Position numbers and translations under genes: made by a program
Notes under the pieces: generated by a model
What the model was told of the DNA's origin: nothing
The model's database searches: none
The model's input: the letters and a program-made list of their open reading frames with translations, nothing else
Part shown: positions 53,917 to 62,820 of the stretch, one piece after another
Numbering within the stretch: position 1 is the stretch's first letter
Layout: each line of letters opens with the position of its first letter
Source of the DNA: Caulobacter sp.
Lineage (GTDB): Bacteria; Pseudomonadota; Alphaproteobacteria; Caulobacterales; Caulobacteraceae
Direction: 5' to 3'
Assembly (NCBI GenBank): GCA_017745235.1
Contig: JAGHZU010000013.1
Coordinates: 97,977-161,976 of the forward strand
DNA: 64,000 bases

Positions 53917-54432
53917 TTGACTGCACATCTCGTTCTGGGCGGCGCCCGGTCCGGCAAGAGCGCCTTCGCCCAGGCCGCCGCGGAGGCGCATGCGACGTCG
54001 TCGGGCGGGCGGCTTGTGATGGTTGTGACGGCCCAGGCGTTCGACGACGAGATGGTCGAGCGAATCTCGCGCCACCGGGCGGATCGCGGCGAGGCCTGGA
54101 CCACTCTGGAGGCGCCGTTCGACCTGCCCGACATATTGGCGGGCCTGGTAGCGGGCGACGTGGTGGTGGTCGACTGCCTGACGCTGTGGCTGTCGAACCT
54201 GATTCTGGCCGGGCGCGACGTGGCGACCGAGGCGGGGCGGCTGGTCGACGTGGCGGCCGGGTTCGAGGGAGCCCTGTGGCTGGTGTCCAACGAGGTCGGT
54301 TTCGGCGTCGTGCCCGATAACGCCCTGGCCCGGCGCTTTCGCGACGAGGCCGGACGCCTGCATCAGCGGCTGGCCCATGCGGTCGAAGCGGTGACCCTCG
54401 TGGTGGCCGGCCTGCCGCTGCGAATGAAATGA
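53917..54432 (+). CDS. cobU: Adenosylcobinamide kinase/adenosylcobinamide-phosphate guanylyltransferase
   Basis: A 171-aa bifunctional enzyme (CobU/CobP) that phosphorylates AdoCbi and adds GMP. The P-loop is GGARSGKS at the N-terminus; RISRHRADRGEAWTTLEAP contains the His that accepts GMP; VVVDCLTLWLSN and NEVGFGVVPDNALARRFRDEAG are family blocks. The start is a TTG at 53917 with GGAG 6 nt upstream; no in-frame ATG exists nearby. It diverges from the riboswitch operon and completes the nucleotide-loop pathway with cobT and cobS. Confidence 0.93.
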   Translation: MTAHLVLGGARSGKSAFAQAAAEAHATSSGGRLVMVVTAQAFDDEMVERISRHRADRGEAWTTLEAPFDLPDILAGLVAGDVVVVDCLTLWLSNLILAGRDVATEAGRLVDVAAGFEGALWLVSNEVGFGVVPDNALARRFRDEAGRLHQRLAHAVEAVTLVVAGLPLRMK

Positions 54433-54522
54433 GAAAAACTTGATTGAGCGCTGATATCCCACGTCTAAGGTAGGGATAAATCAGCCGCTCCGCGTGGACG
54501 GGCGGCGGTCCGGGAGGACGCC

Positions 54523-55410
54523 ATGAACGCTTACGCCCCTATCAACGCGACCGAGGCGCCCGACTATGCGGGCCTGACCGTGACGCCCGCCGGGCCGGTG
54601 CTGGGCGCGGAGATTTCCGGCTTGGACCTGCGCCAGCCGCTGGCCCCCGAGATCGTGGCCGCGATCCGATCGGCCCTGCTGCGGCACAAGGTGGTGTTTT
54701 TCCGCGACCAGGATATCAGCCACGAAGACCACGTGCGCTTCGGCCGCTATTTCGGCGACCTGGAAGGGCATCCTGTCACGGCCCACGTGCCTGGCTTTCC
54801 TGAAATCCTGCACATCGAGGCCGCCGACGGCATGAAGCTGCGCGAGGAGATCGTGCCGATCGTGCGCGCGGCCAACAAGTGGCACACCGACGTGACCTTC
54901 CGCCCGGCGCCGTCGATGGGCGGGGTGCTACGCATGCGCCACATGCCGCCGTTGGGCGGCGACACCCTGTTCGCCGACACGGCCGCCATCTATCGAGACC
55001 TGCCCCAGGCGCTGAAGGAGCGGCTCGAAGGACTGAGCGCCGAGCACGACATCCTGCAGAGCTACGGCTATCGCGTGGACGAGGCAAAGCGCCAGGAACT
55101 GCGTGCGGCCCATCCCGTCCAGGCCCATCCGGTGGTGCGCACCCATCCGGAGACCGGCGAAAAGCACCTCTTCGTGAACAAGGTCTTCACCACGCGGATC
55201 CTGGGCCTACCGGACGACGAGGCCAAGGCGCTGCTGGCCGACCTGCTGGATCGCGTAAAGTGCCCGGAGTACCAGGTGCGCTTCCGCTGGACGCCCAACG
55301 CGATCGTCTTCTGGGACAACCGCGCCACCCAGCACTACGCCATCCTCGATTACTGGCCCCAGGAGCGGATCGTCGAGCGGGTAACGATCCAGGGCGACGT
55401 TCCCTACTAG
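54523..55410 (+). CDS. TauD/TfdA family Fe(II)/2-oxoglutarate dioxygenase
   Basis: A 295-aa cytoplasmic dioxygenase. The facial triad is H121 and D123 (KWHTDVTF) and H271 (NRATQHYAI); R282 (QERIVERV) is the 2-oxoglutarate-binding arginine. Blocks GAEISGLDLRQPL and MPPLGGDTLFADTAA are typical of taurine dioxygenases and relatives such as alkylsulfatases. No taurine transport genes are nearby, so the sulfonate or other substrate is unknown. The upstream region holds TATCCC-N12-GGGATA (54455-54478), a possible regulatory inverted repeat. Confidence 0.9.
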   Translation: MNAYAPINATEAPDYAGLTVTPAGPVLGAEISGLDLRQPLAPEIVAAIRSALLRHKVVFFRDQDISHEDHVRFGRYFGDLEGHPVTAHVPGFPEILHIEAADGMKLREEIVPIVRAANKWHTDVTFRPAPSMGGVLRMRHMPPLGGDTLFADTAAIYRDLPQALKERLEGLSAEHDILQSYGYRVDEAKRQELRAAHPVQAHPVVRTHPETGEKHLFVNKVFTTRILGLPDDEAKALLADLLDRVKCPEYQVRFRWTPNAIVFWDNRATQHYAILDYWPQERIVERVTIQGDVPY

Positions 55411-55411
55411 C

Positions 55412-56077
55412 TCAAGCCCTACGGCGCGTGGTCCGACGCTCCAGCAGGAGCAGGCTAAGCATCACGACGAAGGCGAAGGCCAGCATGGCGCCTGACAGCA
55501 GGTGGGCCTTGCTCCATTCCAGCGCCTCGACCAGTTGGTAGATCTCGACCGACAGCACCTGGGTGCGGCCGGGAATGCCGCCGCCCAGCATCATCACCAC
55601 GCCGAACTCGCCGACGGTGTGAGCGAAGGTGAGAATGGCGGCCACGGCGTAGCCGGGCAGCGCCAGGGGCAGGGCTACGCGGCCGAAGACCGCCCAGGGG
55701 GAGGCCCCCAGGGTGGCGGCGGCCTCCAGCGGCTCTTCGCCCACGCCGATGAAGGCGTTGCGCAGCGGCTGAACCGCGAAGGGCAGGGAATAGACCAGCG
55801 AGCCGATGACCAGGCCTGTGAAGGTGAAGGCCAGGGTGCGGACGCCGAACGGATGCAGCAGCGTCATCAGCGGGCTTTGCGGCCCGAGGGCGATCAGCAG
55901 GTAGAAGCCAAGCACCGACGGCGGCAAGACGATGGGCAGGGCCACCAAAGCTCCGATCGGCGCCTTCCAGGCCGAGCGCCCGCGCGCCAGCCACCAGGCC
56001 AGGGGCGTGGCCAGCACCAGCAGCAGGATCGTGGTGATCCCGGCCAGCTTGATGGTGAGCCAGGCGATCTGGGCCAT
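55412..56077 (-). CDS. modB: Molybdate ABC transporter permease ModB
   Basis: A 221-aa inner-membrane permease with five to six hydrophobic segments. The EAA loop is [25 protein letters not shown], typical of Mod[20 protein letters not shown] and [16 protein letters not shown] match ModB more than CysT/W. Neither modA nor modC is adjacent: the gene stands alone, divergent from modE. Its stop is convergent with the dioxygenase gene, 2 bp away. Confidence 0.9.
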   Translation of the reverse strand: MAQIAWLTIKLAGITTILLLVLATPLAWWLARGRSAWKAPIGALVALPIVLPPSVLGFYLLIALGPQSPLMTLLHPFGVRTLAFTFTGLVIGSLVYSLPFAVQPLRNAFIGVGEEPLEAAATLGASPWAVFGRVALPLALPGYAVAAILTFAHTVGEFGVVMMLGGGIPGRTQVLSVEIYQLVEALEWSKAHLLSGAMLAFAFVVMLSLLLLERRTTRRRA

Positions 56078-56135
56078 GGACTAGAGGGTCCCGACGCTGC
56101 AATGACGGGCGGGCATGGGCTGGGTTTCCGGCGAA

Positions 56136-56161
56136 CGGATATGCATCATTTCTACATAACG
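56136..56161. promoter_or_regulatory. Candidate ModE operator between modB and modE
   Basis: CGGATATG-N9-TACATAACG: the right half is identical to the TACATAACG half-site of the E. coli modA operator and the left half is close to CGTTATAT, though the spacer is 2 nt longer. A second imperfect repeat AACGACG-TTTA-CGGCGTT adjoins it (56157-56174). It is placed to control both divergent genes. Confidence 0.5.
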
Positions 56162-56205
56162 ACGTTTACGGCGTTGTAGAGTTGTTTTCTCGAGCGGAGG
56201 CCGGC

Positions 56206-56997
56206 TTGGCGGAGAGCGATCTCAGCGCATCCTTGATCCTGCGGCGCGGCGCCTTGGCCCGGGTCGGGCTGGAGCGCATCGCTCTGGTCGAGGCGGTGGG
56301 CGAACTGGGCTCGATCAGCGCGGCGGCGCGAAAACTGGGCCTGAGCTACAAGGGCGCCTGGGATGCGGTGCAGGCGCTGAACAACCTGTTCGACGCGCCG
56401 CTGATCGTGGCCAGCCCGGGCGGCAAGGCGGGCGGAGCTGCAAGCGTGACGGCGCGGGGGCGAACGGTCGTGCGGGCCTTTCGCGACGTAGAGCGCGAAA
56501 TCGGCGCGGCGCTGGCCAGGCTGGAGGCCGACTTGTCCGGGCCCGCCGACGATGACATCGGCGGTCTCTTCTGGACCCTGGGTCTGCGGACCAGCGCCCG
56601 CAATGCGCTGCGCGGACGGGTGGCCCGATTGGCGGACGGCGAGGTGACGTCGGAGGTGGTCCTCGCCCTGGATGAGGGCGTCGAGGTCATGTCGATCATT
56701 ACGCGCCGCAGTCGGGAAGAGCTGGGCCTGGTGGTTGGGGCCCCCGCGGTGGCGCTCATCAAGTCCAGCTTTGTGACCCTGGCCGACGCCGCCGACAACG
56801 CGTCAGCGGACGCCGTCAACCGCATGGCGGGCGTGGTCGCCGATCGCGAGGACGGGGAGCGGGTGTGCGAGGTCAGCGTGGTCCTTTCGCCCGGCAAGAC
56901 TCTGGTCGCGACAACCCCTCGCACCGGCGCGCCTTCGATCGGCGATCGCGTGATCGCGCTGGTCGCCCCCGCCGACGTGATCCTGGCGGTCGAGTGA
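56206..56997 (+). CDS. modE: Molybdate-responsive regulator ModE
   Basis: A 263-aa transcription factor. The winged HTH (RIALVEAVGELGSISAAARKLGLSYKGAWDAVQALNN in parts) is followed by two molybdate-binding MOP domains (SARNALRGRVARLADGEVTSEVVLAL and a second copy with GERVCEVSVVLSPGKTLVAT). TTG 56206 with GGAGG 5 nt upstream gives the usual length and is preferred to TTG 56182. It should repress modB when molybdate is bound. Confidence 0.92.
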   Translation: MAESDLSASLILRRGALARVGLERIALVEAVGELGSISAAARKLGLSYKGAWDAVQALNNLFDAPLIVASPGGKAGGAASVTARGRTVVRAFRDVEREIGAALARLEADLSGPADDDIGGLFWTLGLRTSARNALRGRVARLADGEVTSEVVLALDEGVEVMSIITRRSREELGLVVGAPAVALIKSSFVTLADAADNASADAVNRMAGVVADREDGERVCEVSVVLSPGKTLVATTPRTGAPSIGDRVIALVAPADVILAVE

Positions 56998-57000
56998 TCG

Positions 57001-57474
57001 TCAGTGCAGCGTCGGGCCCTCCTGAGGCGTCGACGAGACTGCCGTGACCTCGCGTAGGCGAACGGGCAGGGCATAGCCTTCCGCCGCGAGGGCTGCGTTC
57101 AGGGCTCGCGCCATCACCAGACAGGGACGGGCGTCGAACAGCAAGGGCTCCAGCAGTTCCTCTCCGACGGAAGGCGCGGCGGCGGCCAGGCCGCAGGAGA
57201 CCAGCAGCCGCTGCTCGTCCTGTGAAACGCCGCCGCAGACGGCGCATTTCGATTCGAGCGGACGACGCAAAGTGGCGTCGACCATCTGCATCCAGGCCAC
57301 GAACAGGCCGGCGACCCGATTGGAGGCCCTAAACGCCAAGGCTTGGGCCACCGGTCGGTTCGGGGGAGTCTGGGCCGCCTTGAGATCGGTCCATTCGCGT
57401 ATCGCGCGAAGCAGCAGGCGTTCGCCGAGCGTGGGGCCCTCGGGCCAGTCGGCCGTCGCCGGGGATGTGGTCAT
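57001..57474 (-). CDS. Unknown 157-aa four-cysteine protein, probably iron-regulated
   Basis: I do not recognise a family. The protein is soluble, with helical sequence (LGERLLLRAIREWTDLK, VAGLFVAWMQMVDATLRR) and four cysteines: C77 and C80 (KCAVCGG), C94 and C118. A metal or Fe-S site is conceivable. ATG 57474 has a textbook ribosome site AGGAGG 6 nt upstream. The Fur-box-like pair at 57512-57563 lies immediately upstream, shared with the divergent sigma-factor operon, so the gene is probably induced by iron limitation. It is convergent with modE, 3 bp apart. Confidence 0.75.
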   Translation of the reverse strand: MTTSPATADWPEGPTLGERLLLRAIREWTDLKAAQTPPNRPVAQALAFRASNRVAGLFVAWMQMVDATLRRPLESKCAVCGGVSQDEQRLLVSCGLAAAAPSVGEELLEPLLFDARPCLVMARALNAALAAEGYALPVRLREVTAVSSTPQEGPTLH

Positions 57475-57511
57475 GTGCGACCTCCTGGGGGCGTTCGCTT
57501 GTCTCGCATTG

Positions 57512-57563
57512 TTGCGAGTCATTCTCAATATTTGGGCGCATCAAACTTGAGAGTCAATCGCAA
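57512..57563. promoter_or_regulatory. Pair of Fur-box-like sites
   Basis: On the minus strand TTGAGAATGACTCGCAA (57528-57512) resembles the 7-1-7 Fur repeat. On the plus strand TTGAGAGTCAATCGCAA (57547-57563) is a second copy differing at few positions. The two are inverted relative to each other, 18 bp apart, in the divergent promoter region of the four-cysteine protein and the ECF sigma factor. The gap to the sigma factor (57564-57698) shows nothing else. Confidence 0.6.
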
Positions 57564-57698
57564 CTTTGGCGCCGGTCGCGAGGCCCTGAGACGTCTCGGC
57601 GCTGGACCCGGAGAGCGGGCGCGCCTAATTTGCCAGCTTAACCAAGAGCGTGTTCCGGAGTCCGCCTTCTGTCCGTCGTCCCTCGATCGATCACGCCG

Positions 57699-58196
57699 AT
57701 GATGCGGCTGTACGGCGAGAAACGGACCAGCCTGGTGCGCGCCTTCGCCGCCCGCATGCGTTCGCTTTCCGAGGCCGAGGACCTGATTCAGGACCTGTTC
57801 CTGAAGGTGCAGGCGCTGGGCGACATCGAGGTCGAGGGCGACGGCTCGGCGTTGCTGTTCCGCATGGCCAACAACCTGATGCTGGACCGCCTGCGCAGCC
57901 AGACGCGCTCCAGCGCCCGCGACGAGGGCTGGCGCAGCCTGCAGGGCGTGTCCCTGGGCGACGAGCAGGTCGCAGATACGCCCTCGGCCGAGGCCATCGT
58001 GGATGGCCGCCAGCGTTATGACCTGATGCTGACCACGCTGGACACCTTGCCGCCCCGCGTGGCGCGGGCCTTCACGCTGCACAAGCTGGACGGCCTCAGC
58101 CACGCGGAAACCGCCGCCGCCATGGGGATCAGCCGCAGCTCCGTCGAGAAGCATGTAAGCGCGGCGCTCAAGGCATTGATGGCCAAGCTAGCATGA
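57699..58196 (+). CDS. fecI: FecI-type ECF sigma factor
   Basis: A 165-aa extracytoplasmic-function sigma factor of the iron-starvation group. Region 2 is MMRLYGEKRTSLVRAFAARM...SEAEDLIQDLFLKVQAL with the DNA-melting MANNLMLDRLRS; region 4 is LPPRVARAFTLHKLDGLSHAETAAAMGISRSSVEKHV in parts. It is followed by fecR (97 bp) and a TonB receptor, the standard cell-surface signalling arrangement. The ATG pair at 57699 has no strong ribosome site. Held inactive or activated through FecR. Confidence 0.9.
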   Translation: MMRLYGEKRTSLVRAFAARMRSLSEAEDLIQDLFLKVQALGDIEVEGDGSALLFRMANNLMLDRLRSQTRSSARDEGWRSLQGVSLGDEQVADTPSAEAIVDGRQRYDLMLTTLDTLPPRVARAFTLHKLDGLSHAETAAAMGISRSSVEKHVSAALKALMAKLA

Positions 58197-58293
58197 GAAA
58201 ATCTTTCGCCCAGGAAACGAGATTCGGAGGTTCCTCGCCTTTGGCGACGTCTTACCCTTACGAAGGCGACGCACGACGCCAGGACGGAGCGAA

Positions 58294-59313
58294 ATGACGG
58301 GGTCCCCGAAGGACATCGAGACGAGCGGCCTGGCCGCCGCGGATATCGACGCGGCTGTGGAGTGGCTGGTGCGTCTGCAAGGCCAGGCCGTCAGCGAGCA
58401 GGACTGGCTGGCGTTCGACGCCTGGCTGACGGCCTCGCCCGTTCACGCCCAGGCCTATGACGCAGCCCTGGCCTTCGATCAGCGCCTCGAGCTGGATGTG
58501 CGCACGCACGGCGAGAACCAGGAGGCGCCGGCCGACCATCTCGGCGCGACCATTGTTCCTTTCCGTCGCCCCACCCGCAGGGTCTGGCTTTGGTCGACCG
58601 GAGGCGCGCTGGCCGCCGCCGCCGTGGCGGGGGCGATCGCCTGGTCGAGCGGTTCGCTGCTGGGGACCCACGAGACCACTTATGTGACGGGTGTCGGCGA
58701 GCGCCGCACGATCGCCCTGGAGGATGGCAGCCGGGTCGAACTCAACGCTGCCTCGCGCATGACAGTGCGCTTCGAGCGCGGCGCGCGGCGGGTGAAGCTG
58801 GACGACGCCCAGGCTTTCTTCGACGTGGCCAAGGACGCCCGGCGGCCGTTCCTGATCCAGGCCGGCGACACCGGCGTGCGGGTGGTGGGCACCCAGTTCG
58901 ACGTGCGCCATCGCGATGGCCAGGTCGCCGTGGCCGTGCAGCGCGGCGTGGTCGAGGTGCGGCCCAAGCAGGCTTCGGGCAAAACGCCGTTCCGGCTCAC
59001 CGCCGGGCAGGGCATCGCCCACGTCGAGGGGCAGGCTGACGACGCCCAGGTGTCGACGGTGGCGGTCGAGGATGTCACGGGATGGCGTCAAGGACGGCTG
59101 GTCTACCGCGACCGCCCGCTGTCGGAGATCGCCGGAGACCTCAACCGGCTTTTCCCGCGCCCGGTGAAGCTGGCTGACGAACAGGCCGCAAACATGCGAC
59201 TTTCCGGCGTGTTGATCGTCGATGGGCAGGATGCGATGGTCGACCGACTGTCCAATCTGCTTCCCGTCCGAACGACGACCACCGACGACGCCATCGTGAT
59301 CCGCGCGCGCTAG
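58294..59313 (+). CDS. fecR: FecR-type anti-sigma/sigma-regulator protein
   Basis: A 339-aa inner-membrane protein. The cytoplasmic N-terminus has the DUF4880 helix (AAVEWLVRLQGQAVSEQDWLAFDAWL in parts), a single transmembrane segment at about 98-118, then the periplasmic FecR domain (YVTGVGERRTIALEDGSRVELNAAS, FDVAKDARRPFLIQAGDTGVRVVGTQFDV) and a C-terminal DUF4974/STN-like domain (RPLSEIAGDLNRLFPRPVKLAD). It relays the receptor's ligand signal to FecI. GGAG precedes the ATG. Confidence 0.92.
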   Translation: MTGSPKDIETSGLAAADIDAAVEWLVRLQGQAVSEQDWLAFDAWLTASPVHAQAYDAALAFDQRLELDVRTHGENQEAPADHLGATIVPFRRPTRRVWLWSTGGALAAAAVAGAIAWSSGSLLGTHETTYVTGVGERRTIALEDGSRVELNAASRMTVRFERGARRVKLDDAQAFFDVAKDARRPFLIQAGDTGVRVVGTQFDVRHRDGQVAVAVQRGVVEVRPKQASGKTPFRLTAGQGIAHVEGQADDAQVSTVAVEDVTGWRQGRLVYRDRPLSEIAGDLNRLFPRPVKLADEQAANMRLSGVLIVDGQDAMVDRLSNLLPVRTTTTDDAIVIRAR

Positions 59314-59384
59314 GGCCTTGCTGACGGGACTGGAATCGTTCGAAGCGCGAAGCTTAAGCTCTGCCGTAACAGAGCCGGAGCGCG

Positions 59385-61865
59385 ATGATTTCGAACGCGG
59401 GTTCGCCGTTTCGACTTCGATCCAAGCCCCTCGGCTCGCCGGGAGGGGGGCAGCGTTTGCTTGCGCGCTGGTCCGCGCTGACGGTCACCCTGACTTCCGC
59501 CCTGGCGCTCTCCGGCGCGGCTGAGGCCGCGGTTCGCTACAGCTTCAAGATTCCCGCCAAGGCTCGATCCGAAGCGCTGATCGACGTCGGCGTTCAGGCG
59601 CGCGTCACACTGGGTGGCGCGGCCGCCTGCCCGGGAAGGGGGCCGGCGATCGAGGGCAAGCTGACCCTCAACGAGGCCTTGCAACGCCTGACTGCGGGCG
59701 CACCCTGCGAGTTCCGGATCCTGGACAACGCGACAGTGCTGGTGCGACCGGCCCACCCCGCTCCGCCGCCGGCGCCGCCTCCGGCGCCCGTTCCGCATGG
59801 GGTGGTCCGGACCGAGACCGTGGCGGCTCTCGACGGAGTGGTTGTGGCGGCGACGAAGCGGGGCGGGCGGTTGAATGCGACGGCCGGCGGGGTCAGCGTG
59901 ATTAGCGCGAGCAAGCTGTCCGACACCGGGGCGATCGACACCACGGGCATCTCTCAGCAGACCGCCGGCTTCATCACCACCAACCTGGGCGCGGCGCGCA
60001 ACAAGATCATGCTGCGCGGGCTGTCGGACGGCACATTCACCGGCCGAACCCAGCAGACGGTCGGGACCTATCTCGACAACATCCCGCTGACCTACAACGC
60101 GCCCGATCCGGACCTCAGGCTGATCGACGTGGACCGTGTGGAAATCCTGCGCGGACCGCAGGGCGCGCTGTACGGCGGCGGATCGCTGAGCGGTGTCTAT
60201 CGCATCGTCTCGCGAAAGCCGGTGATGGACGAACGGTCCGGTTCGGTGCTCATCGGCGGGGCCGTGACCGAGTCCGGTTCGCCGAGCAGTCGGATCGACG
60301 CTGTGGCCAATCTCCCCCTGGTCGAGGGCAGGGCGGCCGTCCGGATAGCCGGCTATAGCGACGTCGACGGCGGCTATGTCGACGACGTGAACCTGCGCCT
60401 GTCGAACGTGGATCGCACGACCCGCCGGGGCGGGCGGGCCGCGATCAAGATGATGCTGGGCGCTAGCTGGTCGGCGACGTTGTCCGGCGCTCGGCAGGAC
60501 CTGCACGCCACCGACAGCCAGTACACGACCCCGGACCTCGGCGGGCAAAAGCGCGCCAACCAGGTGCGCGAAACCCATGACAACGTGCTCCAGCAGGGGG
60601 CGCTCAACGTCAACGGCTCGGGGGATTGGGGACGCTTCGAGTCGTCCACCGGTTATGTCCGCCACCAGTTCGCCAGCCGTTTCGATGCGACGGCGGCCCT
60701 CGAAGGGGCCAATGCGGCGGCCGTGGGCGTTGGCCTGTTCGACGAGGCCAGCAAGGTGCGCTTGTTCGTCGAGGACGCGGTGCTGTCCTCGCCTGAAAGG
60801 GGGCGATTGCGATGGCTGGTGGGGTTGTACGCCCTGACCAGTACGGAGGACACCGATGGTGAGCTGCGGGCCCGCACGACGCTAGTTCCGTCGCGTCTGA
60901 TCTATCTCGAAGCCCGGCGCGACAAGAGGCGCGAACTCGCGGTTTATGGCGAGGTTTCCTACAGGCTCGGCGACGGCTGGTCGATCAATCTCGGCGGTCG
61001 ATCATTCGACACCAAGGTGCGGACCAGTTCGAACGTCGTCTCCCCGCCTCCTGGCCAGTCACGCGGAACGGAACGGGAAGCCGGCTTCGATGGCTTTTCG
61101 CCCAAGGCCTCGCTCCAGCACGAATGGGCGAATGGCGGCCTTGTCTATCTTCTCACCTCGGAGGGCTATCGGTCAGGCGGGTTCAATTCCGGAGGCCTGG
61201 TGGCGCCGTCGGCCCTGCGCGCCTCGTTCAAGCCCGACCACCTCCGCAACTACGAGGTGGGCGGCAGCTTCCATCTGCTGGACAAGCGGATCCTGCTGCG
61301 CGCGGCGCTGTTCCACGACGTCTGGACCGACATTCAGACCGACCAGTACCTGTCGTCCGGCCTGTCCTATACCGCCAATGTCGGCAACGGCCGCAATACC
61401 GGCCTGGAGGTGGAGGGGGCTTTCCAGGTCACGCCCCGCTGGTCGATCGAAGGCAACGCCCTGTTCAACCGTCCGCGCCTGACCAAGGTCGACAGCAACT
61501 TCGCCTCCGCCGCCCAGAGCGAGCTTCCCGGCGTTCCGGACGTTTCGGCCGGCTTGATGACCCGGTACGAGCGCGATCTGGCGCTGGACCGGCGTTTGGT
61601 GATGACCGCGGAGGCCGCCTATGTCGGGCGTTCCCGCTTGACCTTCGACCGCCGCTTTTCGCCGTCGATGGGCGGCTACGTGACAGGCCGGCTGTCAGCC
61701 GCGGTGGAAGGCCCGACCTGGGAGGTCACCCTGGCGGTGACGAATCCGGCCAACGCCTCGAGCGACACCTTCGCCTACGGCAATCCGTTCAGCTTCGGCC
61801 AGGTGCGCCAAGTCACGCCGCTGCGTCCCCGGACCTGGAGCCTGGAGCTCTCGCGCAATTTCTAA
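59385..61865 (+). CDS. TonB-dependent receptor with STN signalling domain (FecA-type)
   Basis: An 826-aa outer-membrane siderophore receptor. The signal peptide ends about residue 48 (AAEA). An STN domain (YSFKIPAKARSEALIDVGVQARV ... LNEALQRLTAGAPCEFRI, about 50-120) precedes the plug (DTTGISQQTAGFITTNLG, IMLRGLSDGTFTG, EILRGPQGALYGGGSLSGVY) and the barrel, which ends in LELSRNF. The STN domain contacts FecR, so ligand uptake should switch on transcription through the upstream sigma factor. A Pro-rich linker (APPPAPPPAPVP) joins STN and plug. The siderophore is not predictable. Confidence 0.93.
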   Translation: MISNAGSPFRLRSKPLGSPGGGQRLLARWSALTVTLTSALALSGAAEAAVRYSFKIPAKARSEALIDVGVQARVTLGGAAACPGRGPAIEGKLTLNEALQRLTAGAPCEFRILDNATVLVRPAHPAPPPAPPPAPVPHGVVRTETVAALDGVVVAATKRGGRLNATAGGVSVISASKLSDTGAIDTTGISQQTAGFITTNLGAARNKIMLRGLSDGTFTGRTQQTVGTYLDNIPLTYNAPDPDLRLIDVDRVEILRGPQGALYGGGSLSGVYRIVSRKPVMDERSGSVLIGGAVTESGSPSSRIDAVANLPLVEGRAAVRIAGYSDVDGGYVDDVNLRLSNVDRTTRRGGRAAIKMMLGASWSATLSGARQDLHATDSQYTTPDLGGQKRANQVRETHDNVLQQGALNVNGSGDWGRFESSTGYVRHQFASRFDATAALEGANAAAVGVGLFDEASKVRLFVEDAVLSSPERGRLRWLVGLYALTSTEDTDGELRARTTLVPSRLIYLEARRDKRRELAVYGEVSYRLGDGWSINLGGRSFDTKVRTSSNVVSPPPGQSRGTEREAGFDGFSPKASLQHEWANGGLVYLLTSEGYRSGGFNSGGLVAPSALRASFKPDHLRNYEVGGSFHLLDKRILLRAALFHDVWTDIQTDQYLSSGLSYTANVGNGRNTGLEVEGAFQVTPRWSIEGNALFNRPRLTKVDSNFASAAQSELPGVPDVSAGLMTRYERDLALDRRLVMTAEAAYVGRSRLTFDRRFSPSMGGYVTGRLSAAVEGPTWEVTLAVTNPANASSDTFAYGNPFSFGQVRQVTPLRPRTWSLELSRNF

Positions 61866-61885
61866 TTTCGTGCGCTTGCACGAAA
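61866..61885. repeat. Hairpin directly after the TonB receptor stop codon
   Basis: TTTCGTGC-GCTT-GCACGAAA is a perfect 8-bp stem with a tetraloop, starting at the base after the TAA. It is followed by AAAA, not by T, so it is not a standard terminator; it may protect the 3' end of the receptor mRNA. Confidence 0.5.
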
Positions 61886-61972
61886 AAACCCCTGAGGGCT
61901 CGCCGTTACGGCGCCGTCATCCGTATGACGGGGTTGCAACAATCGATGCAGCCCCGAAGTCGGGGAACTGGA

Positions 61973-62812
61973 ATGCCTATACTGTCGGGGCTCGTCTGCG
62001 CCCATAACGAAGAGGCGCGCCTGCGCGAATGCCTCGAACGCCTGGCGTTCTGCGACGAGATCGTTGTCGTCGCGGACCGTTGTTCGGACCGGACCGAAAG
62101 CATCGCGCGCTCCATGGGAGCCAAGGTCGTGTCAGGGATCTTCCCGGTCGAGGGCTTGCGCAAGGAAGCCGGCGTAGCGGCCTGTCGTGGCGAGTGGATC
62201 ATCGAACTGGACGCCGACGAGAATATTCCGCCGGCCCTGGCCCAGGAGATTCGCGCGACCATCGGCGCCGATGGCGCGGGCGACTGGTACCAGGTGCCGG
62301 TCGACAACTTCGTGGGCGAGCGCCTGGTCCGTAACGGCTGGGGCGGCTCGTTCGGCGCCTCGTCGGTGGCCCGTCTGTTCCGCAAGGGCGTGAAGAGCTG
62401 GAAGAGCGAGCGCGTGCATCCAGGTACGATCTTCACCGGAACCTTCGGCGGTCGCCTGGACAACGCCATCCTGCACAAGGTGGACGACGACATCGCCGAC
62501 ATGGTGCAGCGCCTGAACCGCTACACCGCGCTGCGCGGCCAGGATCTGGCCGACAGCGGCAAGATCAAGAGCCTATGGGATGACCTGTTCCGGGGCGTGC
62601 GTCGGTTCTTCAAGTGCTATGTCTCGCGCAAGGGCTACAAGGAAGGCGACATGGGCTTCCTGATCGCGATCATGGCTGGCCTGTATCCGCTGCTGTCCAA
62701 CCTCAAGGCGCGGGAAATCCGCTATCTGAGCAGCCAGGACATCCAAAGCGCCCCCGCTGGGCGCCCCTCCCGGATCAATCTGGAGGACGCGCGGCTGGGC
62801 CGCTCGGCCTGA
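61973..62812 (+). CDS. Glycosyltransferase family 2 (WaaE/KdtX-like)
   Basis: A 279-aa GT-A enzyme. N-terminal PILSGLVCAHNEEARLRECLERL, the DxD motif D80-A-D82 in IIELDADENIP, and WGGSFGASSVARLFRKG, VHPGTIFTGTFGG resemble LPS core beta-glucosyl- or galactosyltransferases of the WaaE type. No clear transmembrane segment, except a hydrophobic patch near 245-262 (GFLIAIMAGLYPLL). ATG 61973 (MPILSG) is chosen; in-frame ATGs at 61946 and 61925 exist. A deacetylase-like gene follows 8 bp downstream. Confidence 0.88.
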   Translation: MPILSGLVCAHNEEARLRECLERLAFCDEIVVVADRCSDRTESIARSMGAKVVSGIFPVEGLRKEAGVAACRGEWIIELDADENIPPALAQEIRATIGADGAGDWYQVPVDNFVGERLVRNGWGGSFGASSVARLFRKGVKSWKSERVHPGTIFTGTFGGRLDNAILHKVDDDIADMVQRLNRYTALRGQDLADSGKIKSLWDDLFRGVRRFFKCYVSRKGYKEGDMGFLIAIMAGLYPLLSNLKAREIRYLSSQDIQSAPAGRPSRINLEDARLGRSA

Positions 62813-62820
62813 ATGGCGTC

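Noticed and set aside
57001..57474. FhuF-type siderophore-iron reductase
   Set aside because: The cysteine pattern (CX2C-X13-C-X23-C in mid-protein) is not the C-terminal CC-X10-C-X2-C of FhuF, and no other FhuF blocks are seen.
61866..61890. Rho-independent terminator after the TonB receptor
   Set aside because: The hairpin is strong but is followed by A residues on the plus strand and has no T run after it on either strand.
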